Below are positions 46,593 to 59,000 of a DNA stretch of 64,000 nucleotides, in pieces; positions within the stretch are counted from its first letter, which is position 1, and every line of letters starts with the position of its first letter. The DNA comes from Acanthopleura granulata (Eukaryota; Mollusca; Polyplacophora; Chitonida; Chitonidae). The stretch lies in assembly GCA_016165875.1 (NCBI GenBank), contig JABBOT010000005.1, forward strand, positions 434,001 through 498,000, given 5' to 3'. The position numbers were made by a program, and so were the translations under genes. The notes under the pieces are model-generated. The model made no database searches. It was not told the origin of the DNA and was given only the letters and a program-made list of their open reading frames with translations.

Positions 46593-49500
46593 TTCAGCGT
46601 GTACCTTATGAACAATTTACCAAATCCCGTTTAATCCATGGCCTTCCAATGGCTACTTCACACGACACGTGTCTTTAATCCCGTTTTCGGACAGAATCGG
46701 GTCTTACCAGAAAGTTTTGCTTTGTGCTCAGTTTCGATTTGCGCTCAGCACTGAAAGGTTAAAGCAAGGCAACAGATCAGCTTTGTGTTCAGTATAATGT
46801 TACTGGGAGGGATCTCATGTCCTTTGTCATCGACATGGTATTCCAGTGGTGGCCGCAAGTTGGCGTCACATTCGCTATGCCCCAAGAAAACACAGCATAT
46901 GCCTACATTCTACGTACTGCTCATCGTCATATGACTAAAACAATCGTTGAGTACGACATAAAGCCGAAGCGTACATACATTCTGGGACAAATAATTCTCA
47001 AGATTGCTTTGCGTTCATTGTTCGCAGGTCCATGAGAGCAACAGACGGCGTGGTCTTGCGTGAATTTCTCTGTAGACTACATGCTTTCCGTCAGTGCGAC
47101 CTGTACCATACGCTTGAGAAATGCTTCAGGCACACTTGTTGATTCTTGAGTATGGCTTCAAATAACAATCATATACATTAATGAAAAAACATCGCTGCAC
47201 TTTGAGTATTACCACAAACAGTTAGAAGTAAACCCTGAAGAAGTATCATTTCGCTTCGCCCAGTATATTTGACCCTGTTTCAGACAACGCACTAGGTGCT
47301 ATCGCCGCATTGGTTTACTTCCCTTTGCCTTAGATCAGTGGTCAACCCACGAGACGTTTGCTGGGTATGTTGGGGTAACTGACTTAGCCGAAATATATCT
47401 CTGTCAAGCAATGAAATGTTTACACAGAGAATCGCGATTCACTAGGTCTTCTCAGACGAACAGCAATAATGCAGTACAGTGTTTTCATGTGACCAGTTGT
47501 GGAAGAGGAATTCTAATATCCGATCGAATGTTGAGGTAATTTGACATCAGGTAGAGATCTCCGCCTGCGCGTCGGTGTGAACCTCGACTATAATATTGCC
47601 AGGAAGAATGAGGTAATAAAAGCATAGGAGAGAGTGGCAGCGGTCTTCCAGCCACCTTTGGGAAAACAGACACAGAAAATACATTTTCTTAACCCGGCCA
47701 TTAATCAATCGAGACGCCTCTGTTGCTGTCCCGAAGCTCCACTGTAGCCATATATTATATGACTAAATGTAATTGGGTGTAATGCGCTGGAGTGATTTTT
47801 AATTAAAATGAATTACCCGAAAAACGATATTATTAATTTTGCTCACAGAAAAAATCTATGGATATTTAAAGATGGAATAGAATGATATCTAAATATATTT
47901 TCAAGTAAAAAATATTGGTAGGAATAAGTACATTACTGAGATGAAAAGACGGTGTGTTTTCTATACCATATACTTATGTACTGAATTTGAAAACGGGATG
48001 TCTTTCCCGTTTAATCCCGACTTTGGTTCAAAATGAAGTGAATATTGCTCTTTATTTGTGCTAGGTAACTGGTTTGCCAGTTACGAAAGGATAGAATCAA
48101 ATGAGCAGCAATGAACAAGTGTCCGCCTGGCTTCGGGAGAAGTAAAACAGGTTAGTTAGTGAAATTTATCAAGTATGGGAACTTAAGCTAGTAATACTTA
48201 AGTAGGCAGGATATGAATTTTTGCCATCAACATTCAGTAATGTTCAATAATAATATCTGCACCGAGTGTACCACATATTGCATTTTACCACGTGGTTATT
48301 GCTGAGCTGGATCTTTCAGAAACGTTAAGAAATAAGCTGGGTGTGATTGTAACATGTATCAAATGTTACTCATGAAGAGAAGTCTGCCAGACAAAGGCTG
48401 TGGGGACAAGCTAACCACGGGCAGCAACGTGTGTTTTGTGGAAGCTACGTTAAGGCGGTTATAGCTGCCACACTTCGGCAATACACTGCAATATTTGTAA
48501 GGCACTGTACGGTCGTTAACACGGTACCGTGTTCAGACGACACACGATATTTTACAGTACATACGTACTGTGTTCTACGTGTGCTTTGAGCAAGGCTGGT
48601 GAACTGTTCTACGCCAGATAATCTTCCGTGATCCCAAGAGCAACACATTCACATAGCTGCTTTGTGAAAGAACCTGAAGATTAAACTCTCATATCTCTTC
48701 AAAATGTGATGGTTCTCGTGCCGAGCATATTTAAAGGTCCGCTAATTGTCAACAGAAAGACACTGAAGGGACAGATTTTCGATTTCTTGGTCAGTATAGA
48801 TAAGTTTTAAAATTATTTTCTGTTGTCACCGTTTTTCTGGCCAGGGAGCCTTAGGGCGGCCATTGGCATGAGATACAGCTGAACACATGACACCTTACGC
48901 AATGTGTCCAATATCAAGTGCCTAGGAGCACATTCGGCAACATTGAACACTGCTGTAGGAGGTTACGGGAGAAAATGAAAAAACAATTTGGAATGGCGGT
49001 CCCAGGATATAAACCCAAGAGAGAGTCCCAAACCTAAGACGGCCATTGATTTTCCTCCGTGTTGCTGTCAGGCGTGTACACCACAAGTGTCATTTCCAAA
49101 TCAATACCTGCTTCTGTTGGTTTATTTGTGCATAAAAATCTCTACAGACTCTCATCAATACCACACCATCTTTAAAAAGTTGTGCCTGAAAAAAAGTTGT
49201 GATGGTGGCAACTTTTATGGGTTTTAATTAAACTTGCGTGTTAATTTAACTAGATAGATTTGCGAGAGACAGAAAAAAAACGAAAATTCTCGAAGACAAA
49301 TCACAGGACAATTTATTCCGAGGATCGCCTACCGATCTTGGTTGACACTGACAGGCTATTTTTTGTGTCTGACGGCAGCCGAAGTCATTTCAAATGCATG
49401 CTGTGCTCCCTTGTCTGTCACAACGGCTTGATGTCGCTATGGTGAGGATGTGTACTTCGCAAAGCTAGCAATGGTGTATCAAGGTGACAGAGCGACAGGC

Positions 49501-50782
49501 TGATGGTCTATTTATTAGCCGAAAGTGTTACACGCCGTGCTGGATTGGGCGGGGTCCAGAGCCAACCTGAATGCTCCGATAAATCCATGACGGGCGCCGA
49601 GTAGCCGGGGGAAAGGGTTCCGGAGAGATTTTCAAATTAATCTATGTCTCGATCAGCCGGGCGTTCTTCCTCTCCCAAGATTTTTATTCAATTTCTAGCC
49701 ACAACCGCTAGAGATTTTGGTGGCCTTCCCGGGGTCGTTCAATTCCAAGGGACCCTCGGGACATCTTGGCACGGAGGAAGTGAGTGGGACCATGTAACTC
49801 AGCTGGTCAAGTTCACCGGGTAGCGTGACGTTCGTCTGAGAACGGCTTCGGGAAAGCTTTATTACCTCCACATTGCTGAATATTACCACTCAGCTTAACG
49901 TTTTAGAACACCGCCGAAGCATTCCAAAGAAGCACCGATCGCCTTCTTAGAGCCCGAATCTCACCGTTCTGTTTCTGATGGGATAAGTCGCTACATACAC
50001 GATGTTCAGCGGGACATGCGTTTGCATGTCGCGTTTTCAATGGCATTAGCCTGCACAGCCTTCATACATCTTAGAGCGTGGGTGGTGTCTGGCCACACAC
50101 TCTCTAGACTTTCTATTGGTCTTAACGTCTGGTACGCACCATTCTGTTGTAATTCTGACATTGTATTGGATATTACGCCTAAATTGCAATGCTGATCTAG
50201 CCAGCAGCAGGCCTTAGCACCAAACACCGTGTTGTAGTTGCGGTGAAGAGCACTGCTGGGTACAGCGGATTACTCCACGGCTTTCCACCTACATCTGCCT
50301 GCCTGCAGCTCTCAGATAAAAGGACTTATCGAAACAGCTACAGCCCAGGATTCGCTATTTGAATGGGGAAATTCCCGGACAACATGTTCTTGGTTTGTTT
50401 CCACTCTCCATATGCAGAACATGGACAGATGAGGTGAGTTATCACATTTTGTAACTGCAAAAGTATATATTCATCATTTTCATGGAACTCCACACTACAG
50501 CGGAGCATCCCCAGTGAAGAAATGTGTGTACCAGATAAGTGTGTCGCGAAATTCTCTTCATATAGTTTGCGACTTTCCAGGAAAACTGAAATGTTAGTGG
50601 GTTAAATTGACTTGTTGTGTAGCTCCAGTGTAAACAACCAGTGTGCTTTTCATTTATCGATGGCATAATACCACTGGCTGCCTTGACTGACATTTGATGA
50701 CCAAAAATTCTGGTAAGTTGTGACAGTAATTAAGGCTTTTTGCTGATTAAGTTTCTTTCGCACCATCCATCATCCCGTGACA

Positions 50783-51118
50783 ATGAGGAAGCATATACGA
50801 AAAAGTCACGAGTGCCGGCGTCAGTCTCTGGCCGTGCCCCAGGAGGTGTACGGCTGCGGGGAGGCCCGCAGGCACTCGGACAGCGGCCACCTGCTGGGAA
50901 TGGCCGTCACTTTACGACGTTCTTCCTTCCCCATCAACCGTGCGACAACTTACAGGAGGAAATCTGCCGAAGTGTTAGCGGATACTTCACGGAATTTACA
51001 GGAACGCATTAATGCCAGTGATGTCAACTCCTATAAACTTATCATTGTCATTTCTATATTTTTTCTCTTCCTTCTTGCCACAATTGCTCTGTCGATCTAC
51101 AATAACCTATCAAAATGA
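50783..51118 (+). CDS. Predicted tail-anchored protein with four RRxS motifs
   Basis: An uninterrupted 111-codon frame; I do not recognise the family. Residues 1-84 are hydrophilic and basic, and residues 86-105 form one strong hydrophobic helix (LIIVISIFFLFLLATIALSI) followed by six residues. That predicts a tail-anchored membrane protein with a cytosolic N-terminus. Four R-R-x-S motifs, the consensus for PKA and related kinases, occur at residues 12-15, 29-32, 45-48 and 58-61. Codon choice is GC-rich in the first half, unlike the flanks. The ATG has A at -3, and an in-frame stop lies 39 bases upstream, so the frame is either intronless or the last exon of a gene with an acceptor near 50751. 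A degenerate partial copy lies at 60.48-60.65 kb, which suggests the locus was duplicated. Function unknown. Confidence 0.6.
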   Translation: MRKHIRKSHECRRQSLAVPQEVYGCGEARRHSDSGHLLGMAVTLRRSSFPINRATTYRRKSAEVLADTSRNLQERINASDVNSYKLIIVISIFFLFLLATIALSIYNNLSK

Positions 51119-52139
51119 AACTCTGGTGTGACAGACGCCGCTGTCAGTTATTCCGTTTTGGATGGAGGGCAGATTCATTTTGTCTAAATGGGTAATTGAT
51201 TGCGGTCCAAGAGACACTTCCTTCTGGGATGCATGGATCTGAAATTTTCTCAGCCAGTATTGCTTCATAAGTAATTGCCTGACTGGTTTTAACAGTAAAT
51301 GCGCTGCTACTAGACAAAATTTTGGCTGGCCAGTATATTTCATCATATGATCAGACTGTCCCTATGTATTACACACCTATACCCGTCTAGTGTTGCCTTT
51401 TACCGTTGCTTAATCTGTAACTGGCAATGTGATAAAAACTGGAGCCCACTGACATTGATGAATGCCGTGTATGCTAAACCGAGAATCTGTATTCACCACA
51501 ACGAGGCAAAACAAGTAAGCGTAGCTATAAACTGCTCTGATTGATGGATCCATTTGTTTTAAATAATATAACATGCATACAGGTATGTCACGTGGGTGGA
51601 AAATAAACATGTAGTCCGCCAAAATTTCGAGAATCGTTGGTTGAGCAAATATTACATGGCAGTGCTGCTACTCATTTCAATGTGTATCAAGGTTTTTGAC
51701 AACGTAAAAAATGGTGTAAAACTTGGTAAAACCATCTTTTTAAAGAACATCATTGTATGCTACAGCTCTATGATTTCAGAGGGTAAAACTGCCTAAGATG
51801 TTTCCTTATTTTTTTTATAAAATGCAACAATTTCTAGAAAGCAAGTAATAGAAAAAACAAGTGTAAATGAATCTTTGCAAGCATGTTTTGTTCTTTCTGT
51901 CTTGACTTGAAAATAAATTCACTTATTGTAGCCATTGTTGTTAATTGCGAGGTACTGGTCAGTATTATTCCCTCCCAATAAAGTCATAGGAGTTAAGCAT
52001 TACATTAAGATCATTAAGATTAAATAAGCCTATTTCATAATGTACAGCCTTGATACTTTGAGAACCTTGTACGCGACAGGACCAAGTTCCCGGTTTGCAA
52101 ATGTAACCGTTCGGAGTTGTTAATGTGGAAGCTAACCTT
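51119..52139. other. Downstream flank of the 111-codon gene
   Basis: An AATAAA at 51602-51607 could serve as its polyadenylation signal. Otherwise AT-rich with no recognised feature. Confidence 0.4.
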
Positions 52140-52345
52140 CCGAACGACCGAGCACAGAACTACTCCCTGCACTCTTCTCACATCCAGGCGATAACACGAA
52201 GGAGCATGACCGACCGATCACAGAACTACTCCCAGGGTTCTTCTCACATTCAGGCGGTAACACGAACGGGGCATGACGGACCGATCACAGAGCTACCCCT
52301 GGGCTCTTCTCACATTTAGGCGGTAACACGAACGGAGTAGTGAAT
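52140..52345. repeat. About 67-bp tandem repeat, three copies
   Basis: Units share CAGAACTACTCCC, TCTTCTCACAT-CAGGCG and TAACACGAACGGAGCATGAC blocks, separated by about 66-69 bases. Confidence 0.88.
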
Positions 52346-52949
52346 CTCACAATGTCGTTCGACTTAAAATCAACTATCTGCTTTGGTGAGGTTTCCCAGA
52401 CATAGGATTTTAATAATAGACCTTAATTAAAATGGCGTAAAGTTCTTAAATAATCAAATCTGTGAATCTGCGGCTTAGTGTTTTTTATTTTATTTCTTTT
52501 TAAATACATGTTTGAGGAACCTGTTGTACTGGTTGTACTAGAAGGTGGGGTCAAATAACACCCACCGTCATTCTGGAATATCAATGGCATATGGTCTTCA
52601 GGTAGGTTACTCCAAACTATAAGTGCGTCATACACCGGTTTCCTCCAACCATAAAAAAAATGGCTAACAGAATTAGGGCCTACGCTCTGAAATCTGTGCC
52701 ACACTGTTACAGCATGGTAGAAACTTGTCATCATGAATTCCTGATTAAGCACTTATACATCAATTATACTTTTCCTGTCTGAAGACTCTCTTTTTAAGGA
52801 AAGAGGAAGTTAAGGTGTATAAGGCAAAGTGTGCGTGATGTAAACATCTCGTATATATTCTTGTTAATCACTGATAATGTTCTAAATAGTTCCATTCTTA
52901 TTAATTAATTCGCCTTGATGACCTAGTTGTTAGACCGTCGGTATCAATC
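52346..52949. other. Intergenic, nothing recognised
   Basis: AT-rich; a 109-codon minus-strand frame at 52423-52752 shows no domain or transmembrane pattern that I trust. Confidence 0.4.
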
Positions 52950-53212
52950 CGGTGGCCTGTGTAGCAGAGGGGGTTAGCGCTCCAGCGCGACGTAATGATC
53001 CAGGTGCCTTTCACTAATGCGGGTGCTGTGAGTTCAAGCTCATGCTGACTTAACTCGGACCGTACGTGGAAAGGTCCGCCAGGAAAGTGCGGATGGTCGT
53101 GGGTTTCTCCCGGGTTCTTCCCGGTTTCCTTCCACTATATTGCTGGCTGCCATCGTATAGTGAAATATTATTGCGTACGGTGAAAAACAGCAGTCAAATA
53201 AATAAATAAACT
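52950..53212 (+). mobile_element. tRNA-derived SINE, full length
   Basis: The head has GGTTAGCGCTCCAGCGCGAC, the B box GTGAGTTCAAGC, and the body GGACCGTACGTGGAAAGGTC and TTCTTCCCGGTTTCC. It ends in a diverged TACGGTGAAAAACAGCAGTC tail with AATAAATAAATAAAC. Confidence 0.9.
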
Positions 53213-54511
53213 GTCGATATCAATTCCGGGTCCTGTCATACCAAGCACCTTAAAAATGGTAGTTACTGTCTCGTATGGCGCTCATCACTGAGGGAGTAAA
53301 TCAAGAAAGTGGGCCTGGTTGGCCTGGTGTCAGTATGATGTGACTGATGATGCAAGAAGTCTGTGGAGGATAGCAATGTCAGATCGATACAGACTTGTGA
53401 GTAGCAGTAAAAGTTGACAAGGTGGAGTCGCCTTCCTTCACGAGGTCAAACAGCCTAATCTGGCCACAGAGTTGCTCATTCTGTTCGACGACTGGCCGAT
53501 AGTGTCTACAGTTCTATACACCCAAGTGTGTCATTTCAGCCCGGTTTCGTGTGGGGAGCAATTCAGTTTCTGGATTTCTGACATGACCAAGGCGGAGGTA
53601 GGGGGACAAAGACGTTTATGTGGGGCAGGGAATGGTAAAGGAGGGATTCTTCACAACTGTTATCGTCTGAGTGCATCGTTCAGCAATCTCAATTACTGAT
53701 GCTTAAAATATATCATTACTCTCATTTTTATTAATTTCTGACCAATTTTCTATTGAACTGAACAAATGAAATAACTATTGTTGGTGCCTTATACTTGAGA
53801 AATTATCAGAATTTACGTACAAGTCTCGTACATCTGTATACATATAGAGCCGTAAAAACACTCACCAATCCCAAAACCACATTCCTAGCTGCTGGGATGA
53901 TAGGTTTCTTCTGTAAATGAGATTGCATCGTATAGCTTGACACACAAACCATTTAACTAGGATGCTGTACATCAAAGCGTGGAAAGCAGAATTGTTACAG
54001 AAATAAGACGTGAAAGACAAGACGGCAGATGACGGTTGCCGTGTTCACGTTTAATAACGCTGTCACCTGTCTGGTAGCGTCAGGTGTGGTCATGTGAGAA
54101 GCCCATTCAGACCGGGTGTCAATATCCGGCCGTGGTACGCTGGAATTATGTCCTTTTCAAAGACAGGTCATAATGACTTTTCAACTTTCTCGACATTGCG
54201 TGAACCAGGGCATTGGCATAAATCTGTTCTAACTAATGACGAATTAATAAGAATGAGTAGTGCTGGGATAATGGTGCTTAAATAATGATTCATAACTCTA
54301 AAATTCAGTCACTCGAAAATTTTTCAGACGTGGTCTAACTTATTGTTTTACAATTAACCAGTTATTGAATCGACAAAGGAATGAATGGTTCAATCAATCA
54401 ATGAATCAAATTATGTCTATTCTCATACAGACATACATCAGTCAAAGTACCAGTTTGGTCTTCTGTGGTGCACCTTGGTTTGGTGTTACTATACAACACC
54501 TTATTGTAATT
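53213..54511. other. Intergenic, nothing recognised
   Basis: No repeat, exon or RNA gene visible. Short ATCA-rich tracts lie near 54380-54410. Confidence 0.4.
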
Positions 54512-54632
54512 AATTAATTTATTTATTTGATTGGTGTTTTACGCCGCACTCAAAAATATTTCACTTATAGGACGACGGCCATCATTATAGTGAGAAGAAA
54601 CCGGGCAGAGTCCGGGGGAAAGCCCTATCTTA
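54512..54632 (-). mobile_element. SINE 3' half, minus strand
   Basis: Clean reverse tail ATTTGATTGGTGTTTTACGC, then CTCAAAAATATTTCACTTAT, GACGACGGCC and AACCGGGCAGAGTCCGGGGG. One of the best-preserved tails, useful for defining the family's 3' end. Confidence 0.9.
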
Positions 54633-54899
54633 AATAGTGTATTTAGGGCTTCAACAAGATCAGAACATCAGAATGTTGTTAATAGTAACCGAAGTTGGGT
54701 TTCATCTCGTATATACCCGGTATGGAGGATGATCTCCGATGGGATTGTTGTTATCGCATTTCATGTGAGTCTGTCCATGCTGATGCCATCAACAGAATAA
54801 TGTTAAGTGTGGTACAACCCAATTTGTAAAGGGAACTTAAACCATGTAACATTGTGACTGTGTGCGTAGGGCAAATCAAATCTAAATCAATTAGAATCA

Positions 54900-56095
54900 T
54901 TGTCAGGCTCTACAGGATGGAGCCTGAATTTTTTTGGTACAGCGGAGGCGCATGTTGAACAGAGTTTGGGTAATTAGGATCTCCCTCAGGTCCTACAAGA
55001 GGAAACTTCTGTTTTTATGGTACAGGGTAGTGCAAGCTGAACAGAGTTTGGATAATTAGGATCTCTCTCAGGTCCTACAAGAGGAAACTTCTGTTTTTAT
55101 GGTACAGGGTAGTGCAAGCTGAACAGAGTTTAGGTAATTAGGATCTCTCTCAGGTTCTACAGGCTGAAGCCTGGGTTTTTGTTGTACGGCGTGGTGGAAG
55201 TTGAACAATGTTTGGATTATTAGGATCTCTCTCAGGTCCTACAGGGTGAAACGTGGTAGAAAGTGAACGGTGTTTGGGTAATTAAGATCTCTCTCAGTTT
55301 GTACAGAGTGACGTCTGGCTTTTTCTGGTACAGCGTACTGGAAGGTAAACAGAGTTTGGGTAATTTGCATATCTGTCAGGTTCTGCACACCGAAACCCCT
55401 ACATTTGTGGTACAGCGTGGTGGAAGTTTAACAGTGTTTTGGTAAATAGGATCTCTTTTAGGTTCTATAGGCTGAAACCTCTGTTTTTGTAGCACAGCGT
55501 GGTGCAAGCTGAACAGAGTCTGGGTAATAAGGACCTCTCTAGGTTCTACAGGGTGAAGCCTGAATTTCTGTAGTACGGCTTGGTGGAGGATGAGCAGTGT
55601 TTGGGTAATTAGGGTCTCTCGCAGGTTCTACAGGGTGAAGCCTAGGTTTTGTGGTACAGCATGGTGGAAGCTGAGCAGTGTTTGGTTCATTATTTTCTCG
55701 CTCAGGTTGTATAGGATGAAGCCTAGGTTTTTGTGTTTCGGTGATTAGGATCTCTCTCAGGTTGAACAGGGTGAAGTCTAGGTTTTTTTGTACAGCATGG
55801 TGGAAGTTGAACAGGGTTTGAGTAATTAAGATCTTTTTCAGGTTCTACCGGGTAAGTCTGCGTTTTGTGGTACAGCATGGTGGAAGCTGAGCTGTGTATT
55901 GGTAATTAGGATAACTCTCAGGTTCTACAGGGTGAGGCTTAGGTTTTTGTGGTAAAGGGTGGTGAAGGAAACAGGGTTTGGGTAATTTGGATCTCTCTCA
56001 GTGTCGACTGACAGAAGCCTGGTTTCTGTGGTGCAGCGTGGTAGAAGCTGAACACGGTTTGGGTTATTTGGATCTCCCACAGGTTCCAAACCAGA
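54900..56095. repeat. 82-bp minisatellite, about 14 units
   Basis: AGGATCTC occurs at 54976, 55058, 55140 and 55222, an 82-base period, with diverged units continuing to about 56090. Each unit contains GTACAGCGTGGTGGAAGCTG, AACAGTGTTTGGGTAATTAG and CTCAGGTTCTACAGGGTGAA blocks. Some units are shortened. No consistent frame. Confidence 0.93.
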
Positions 56096-59000
56096 GTGGT
56101 GTCTACATTTTTAACAAAAATATCTGCAATGCATTAATTAATATTGTTCAGTGTGCACTAGTCATGTGCATATCTGCACATATTTGTTCAATAGGAACGA
56201 GATGTTCTACTGATATTTCAAACGACTGGAATGCTAGAAAATGCAATTAATGCTATACATTTTTTCACAAAAAGGTACTTATATTACCAGGCGATTTTTA
56301 AAAAGAGATAAAATTCGTATTTCTTTTTGTTGATATACATATCAGTATATATTCAGTACTACATGAAAAGGTGACAAGACCCTTACATTTGGCATGGGAG
56401 ACTGCAAATTTAAAGTTACATTACACAGGCTCCGTTCTTCATCTTCTGTTAATGTCACTTTAAAATGCCAGTGAATGGCTATTCCACTGAAAGTGATCCT
56501 GTGGGGGGATTTTCTAGGGGTTTTATGATGTATTTGCTTATAGCATGATTCTGTTGGTGTGGGCTATGGGTTCGTGAGACTCTCTTGTGATGATAACACT
56601 GAATTGTGGATAATTCCAGATTAGTGACGTCTAATTAAGTGTAATTAACATCATCTAACTGTGCTTATTCCAAGGTCATTGAGAATGTGTAAGCCGCTAC
56701 GTTTTAAGCATTTACATGAACAATTAGAATAAACCTTGACTGAGGTACTCTGACAAGGAGTCAGATTTCACAGGTTACGTATGACCATTTTCTAAGTAGC
56801 ACATAATATGTAATTATATTCTCAATGCTATAGTCTCTTTACTGAGACATTGAGTATAATGCCTGACTTTATGCCGTTAACGCTTTTAACACACGGACGC
56901 CTTGCATGGTACACTGTCCGTAAGCACATGACTTGGAAACGGTACATGTCGGTAAGAGCAAATATCAGCGAGTTATGTTGTAATACTAACATAGAGATAT
57001 CGGTTGTGTTTTGTATGGGCAAATATTCATTACCATTGTTTATCATACCATCCACAGCAAAGTAATCCTTGTTTTCAGTTCATTGCCAGGGATCCACCCT
57101 GTAGGGCAATGTTAGATAAACACTGGATATTTGGAACCGCTTGTCATTTTGATTCAGATGGACAGACAGGGGCTAATTAGACTCGCAGCTGCAGGTAAAT
57201 GGGAAGAGTGGCACAGGTAAAGCTGTCTTCGCTGGTCTTTTAATCTCTGCCGTTGTTATTTCGATATTAGATATATCGATATATTTTCTTGGATAGATTT
57301 TAAACATGCCGAGCCAGAATTGTTTCACAACTCGTTGTCATATCCGTGTTTGCAGTGACTTACATGCTGATGTCAGGAGAGTTGTAGGCCGATAGCTAGC
57401 ATCGTATGAAGGTATGAGACTGTTCTCATGTATGGCATCCTCACATCTGAATCACGGCACAGGAAACCTTTCCAATGTTGCGTTCCACGCATGCTGAGTC
57501 TGTGAAGGCCAATGTGGAGTCCATCGACATTGATTAAGTTGTTAGGGATTAGATTCATCACCATGAGGAAAAACAAGTCAGGTTTGTTAGAAAATGCTCT
57601 GGCTGATGACACTATTCTTTGTGACATGACATGTGTAGTGCGAGATCCCATTGAAGGGAAGGTAAACGTATTCTCAACTGGCACGCAGTTTAGTATGAGT
57701 CAAGGTATATGACAGAGGACGACAGAGTTAGCACTCAACAGAGTCGTATTTCAACAAACACCATTGTTTGCTATAGCTGCATGTTATAAAAGGGCCAAAA
57801 TTGTTCCAAAGGTCTTTATTTTTATCAAATGCATCATTTTATAAATACATCTATTATTAAAAACCATGTAATGAAAAGAAAATGTGTGTGTGCTTTTGTT
57901 TTCCGCATGTACTGGTATAAAATAGGTTAAATTATTTCAACCTTAAAAGGCCTGCATAGTTTCATTTAGTTTATACAGGAAATACCTTACTGACAATGGA
58001 TAAGTGCACAGACAACGATAATACCCCAATAGGCTGTTCTTACCCAGAGGCAGAAATATAAACAGAATAGCCATGCAATCGGTCAGTCAATCTCTTACTG
58101 TCCGAGAATAGTTTGACCCCATTTTATAAAATCTTAAGATCGATCGATTTTAATTTCGGTATAAAGACTTTGTTATTGATACAATTTCTTTTATATTGCA
58201 GCATATAGTTTTTCATTTTCAAAAAAGTGACCACCTTCGTAAAAGTTAAAAAACTCTTGAGTTTGGCGTAAAACAACAATAAAAACATTTATTCAAAGAA
58301 TTTATCATTTCTGCAATAGCTTTACTATTTAATATTTGTTTCACTGCTCAAATAACTCATTAAACATGTGTTGATTGATGCATACTATGCACACCTTTTC
58401 TTGAATTTATGTCACAGAATATATTTCGGACATCATCAAGTTTAGGGTTAATGGGGGAACCTTTCCTGCCAACTGTAATTCCGGTCAAAGCTATGTATTC
58501 TATTGTTCATTCCTGTATTTACGACGACGTTTTGTGGGCAAACTGATGAAGTATTACTCGTGCAGTACAAGAGAACAATAGTCGAGTCAGCTTGGGACAG
58601 AATCGCCTTTGACCGGGGAAAGGTGTGTATGCTTCAAACTGATCGGCCGTGACACATTGAATCAGCTAACATGTGCTATTACTGATTATGCACCATGAAT
58701 GTTGTTAACGTGATGGAGTCCTGTGTGTTGCTCTCTGTTTTGTATGCACAACTTATTCCAAGTAACATCCTGACTTTATATGTCGGACAAAGCAAACATT
58801 ATCTCGGAATACGCTATAGCTATAGGCTTTTTCAATATTGACTGCGTTTTGACAGGAATACACGAGACTCTTTTCTAGTAGAAGACTTGCGACATATCAG
58901 ACTGATATAACCTGATACTTCACAGCTACACGGGGGGAAACGATGAACTCAAAAACCTGGTATACATCAGACATAGTGTGCTCTGGTCTGTTTCTTTTAA

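Larger units (their letters stand above)
44301..50782. other. Intergenic with two SINEs, no recognised gene
   Basis: Apart from SINE remnants at 44455-44610 and 46435-46592, the stretch has no recognised gene. A GC-richer part around 49.5-49.9 kb holds a 64-codon minus-strand frame of unknown meaning. Small frames at 45.34-45.55 kb occur on both strands. Confidence 0.45.

Noticed and set aside
49560..49890. GC-richer block that looks slightly like ribosomal RNA
   Set aside because: Phrases such as CCGGGGGAAAGGGTTCCGG do not align with the conserved rRNA cores I know, and neither side continues as rRNA.
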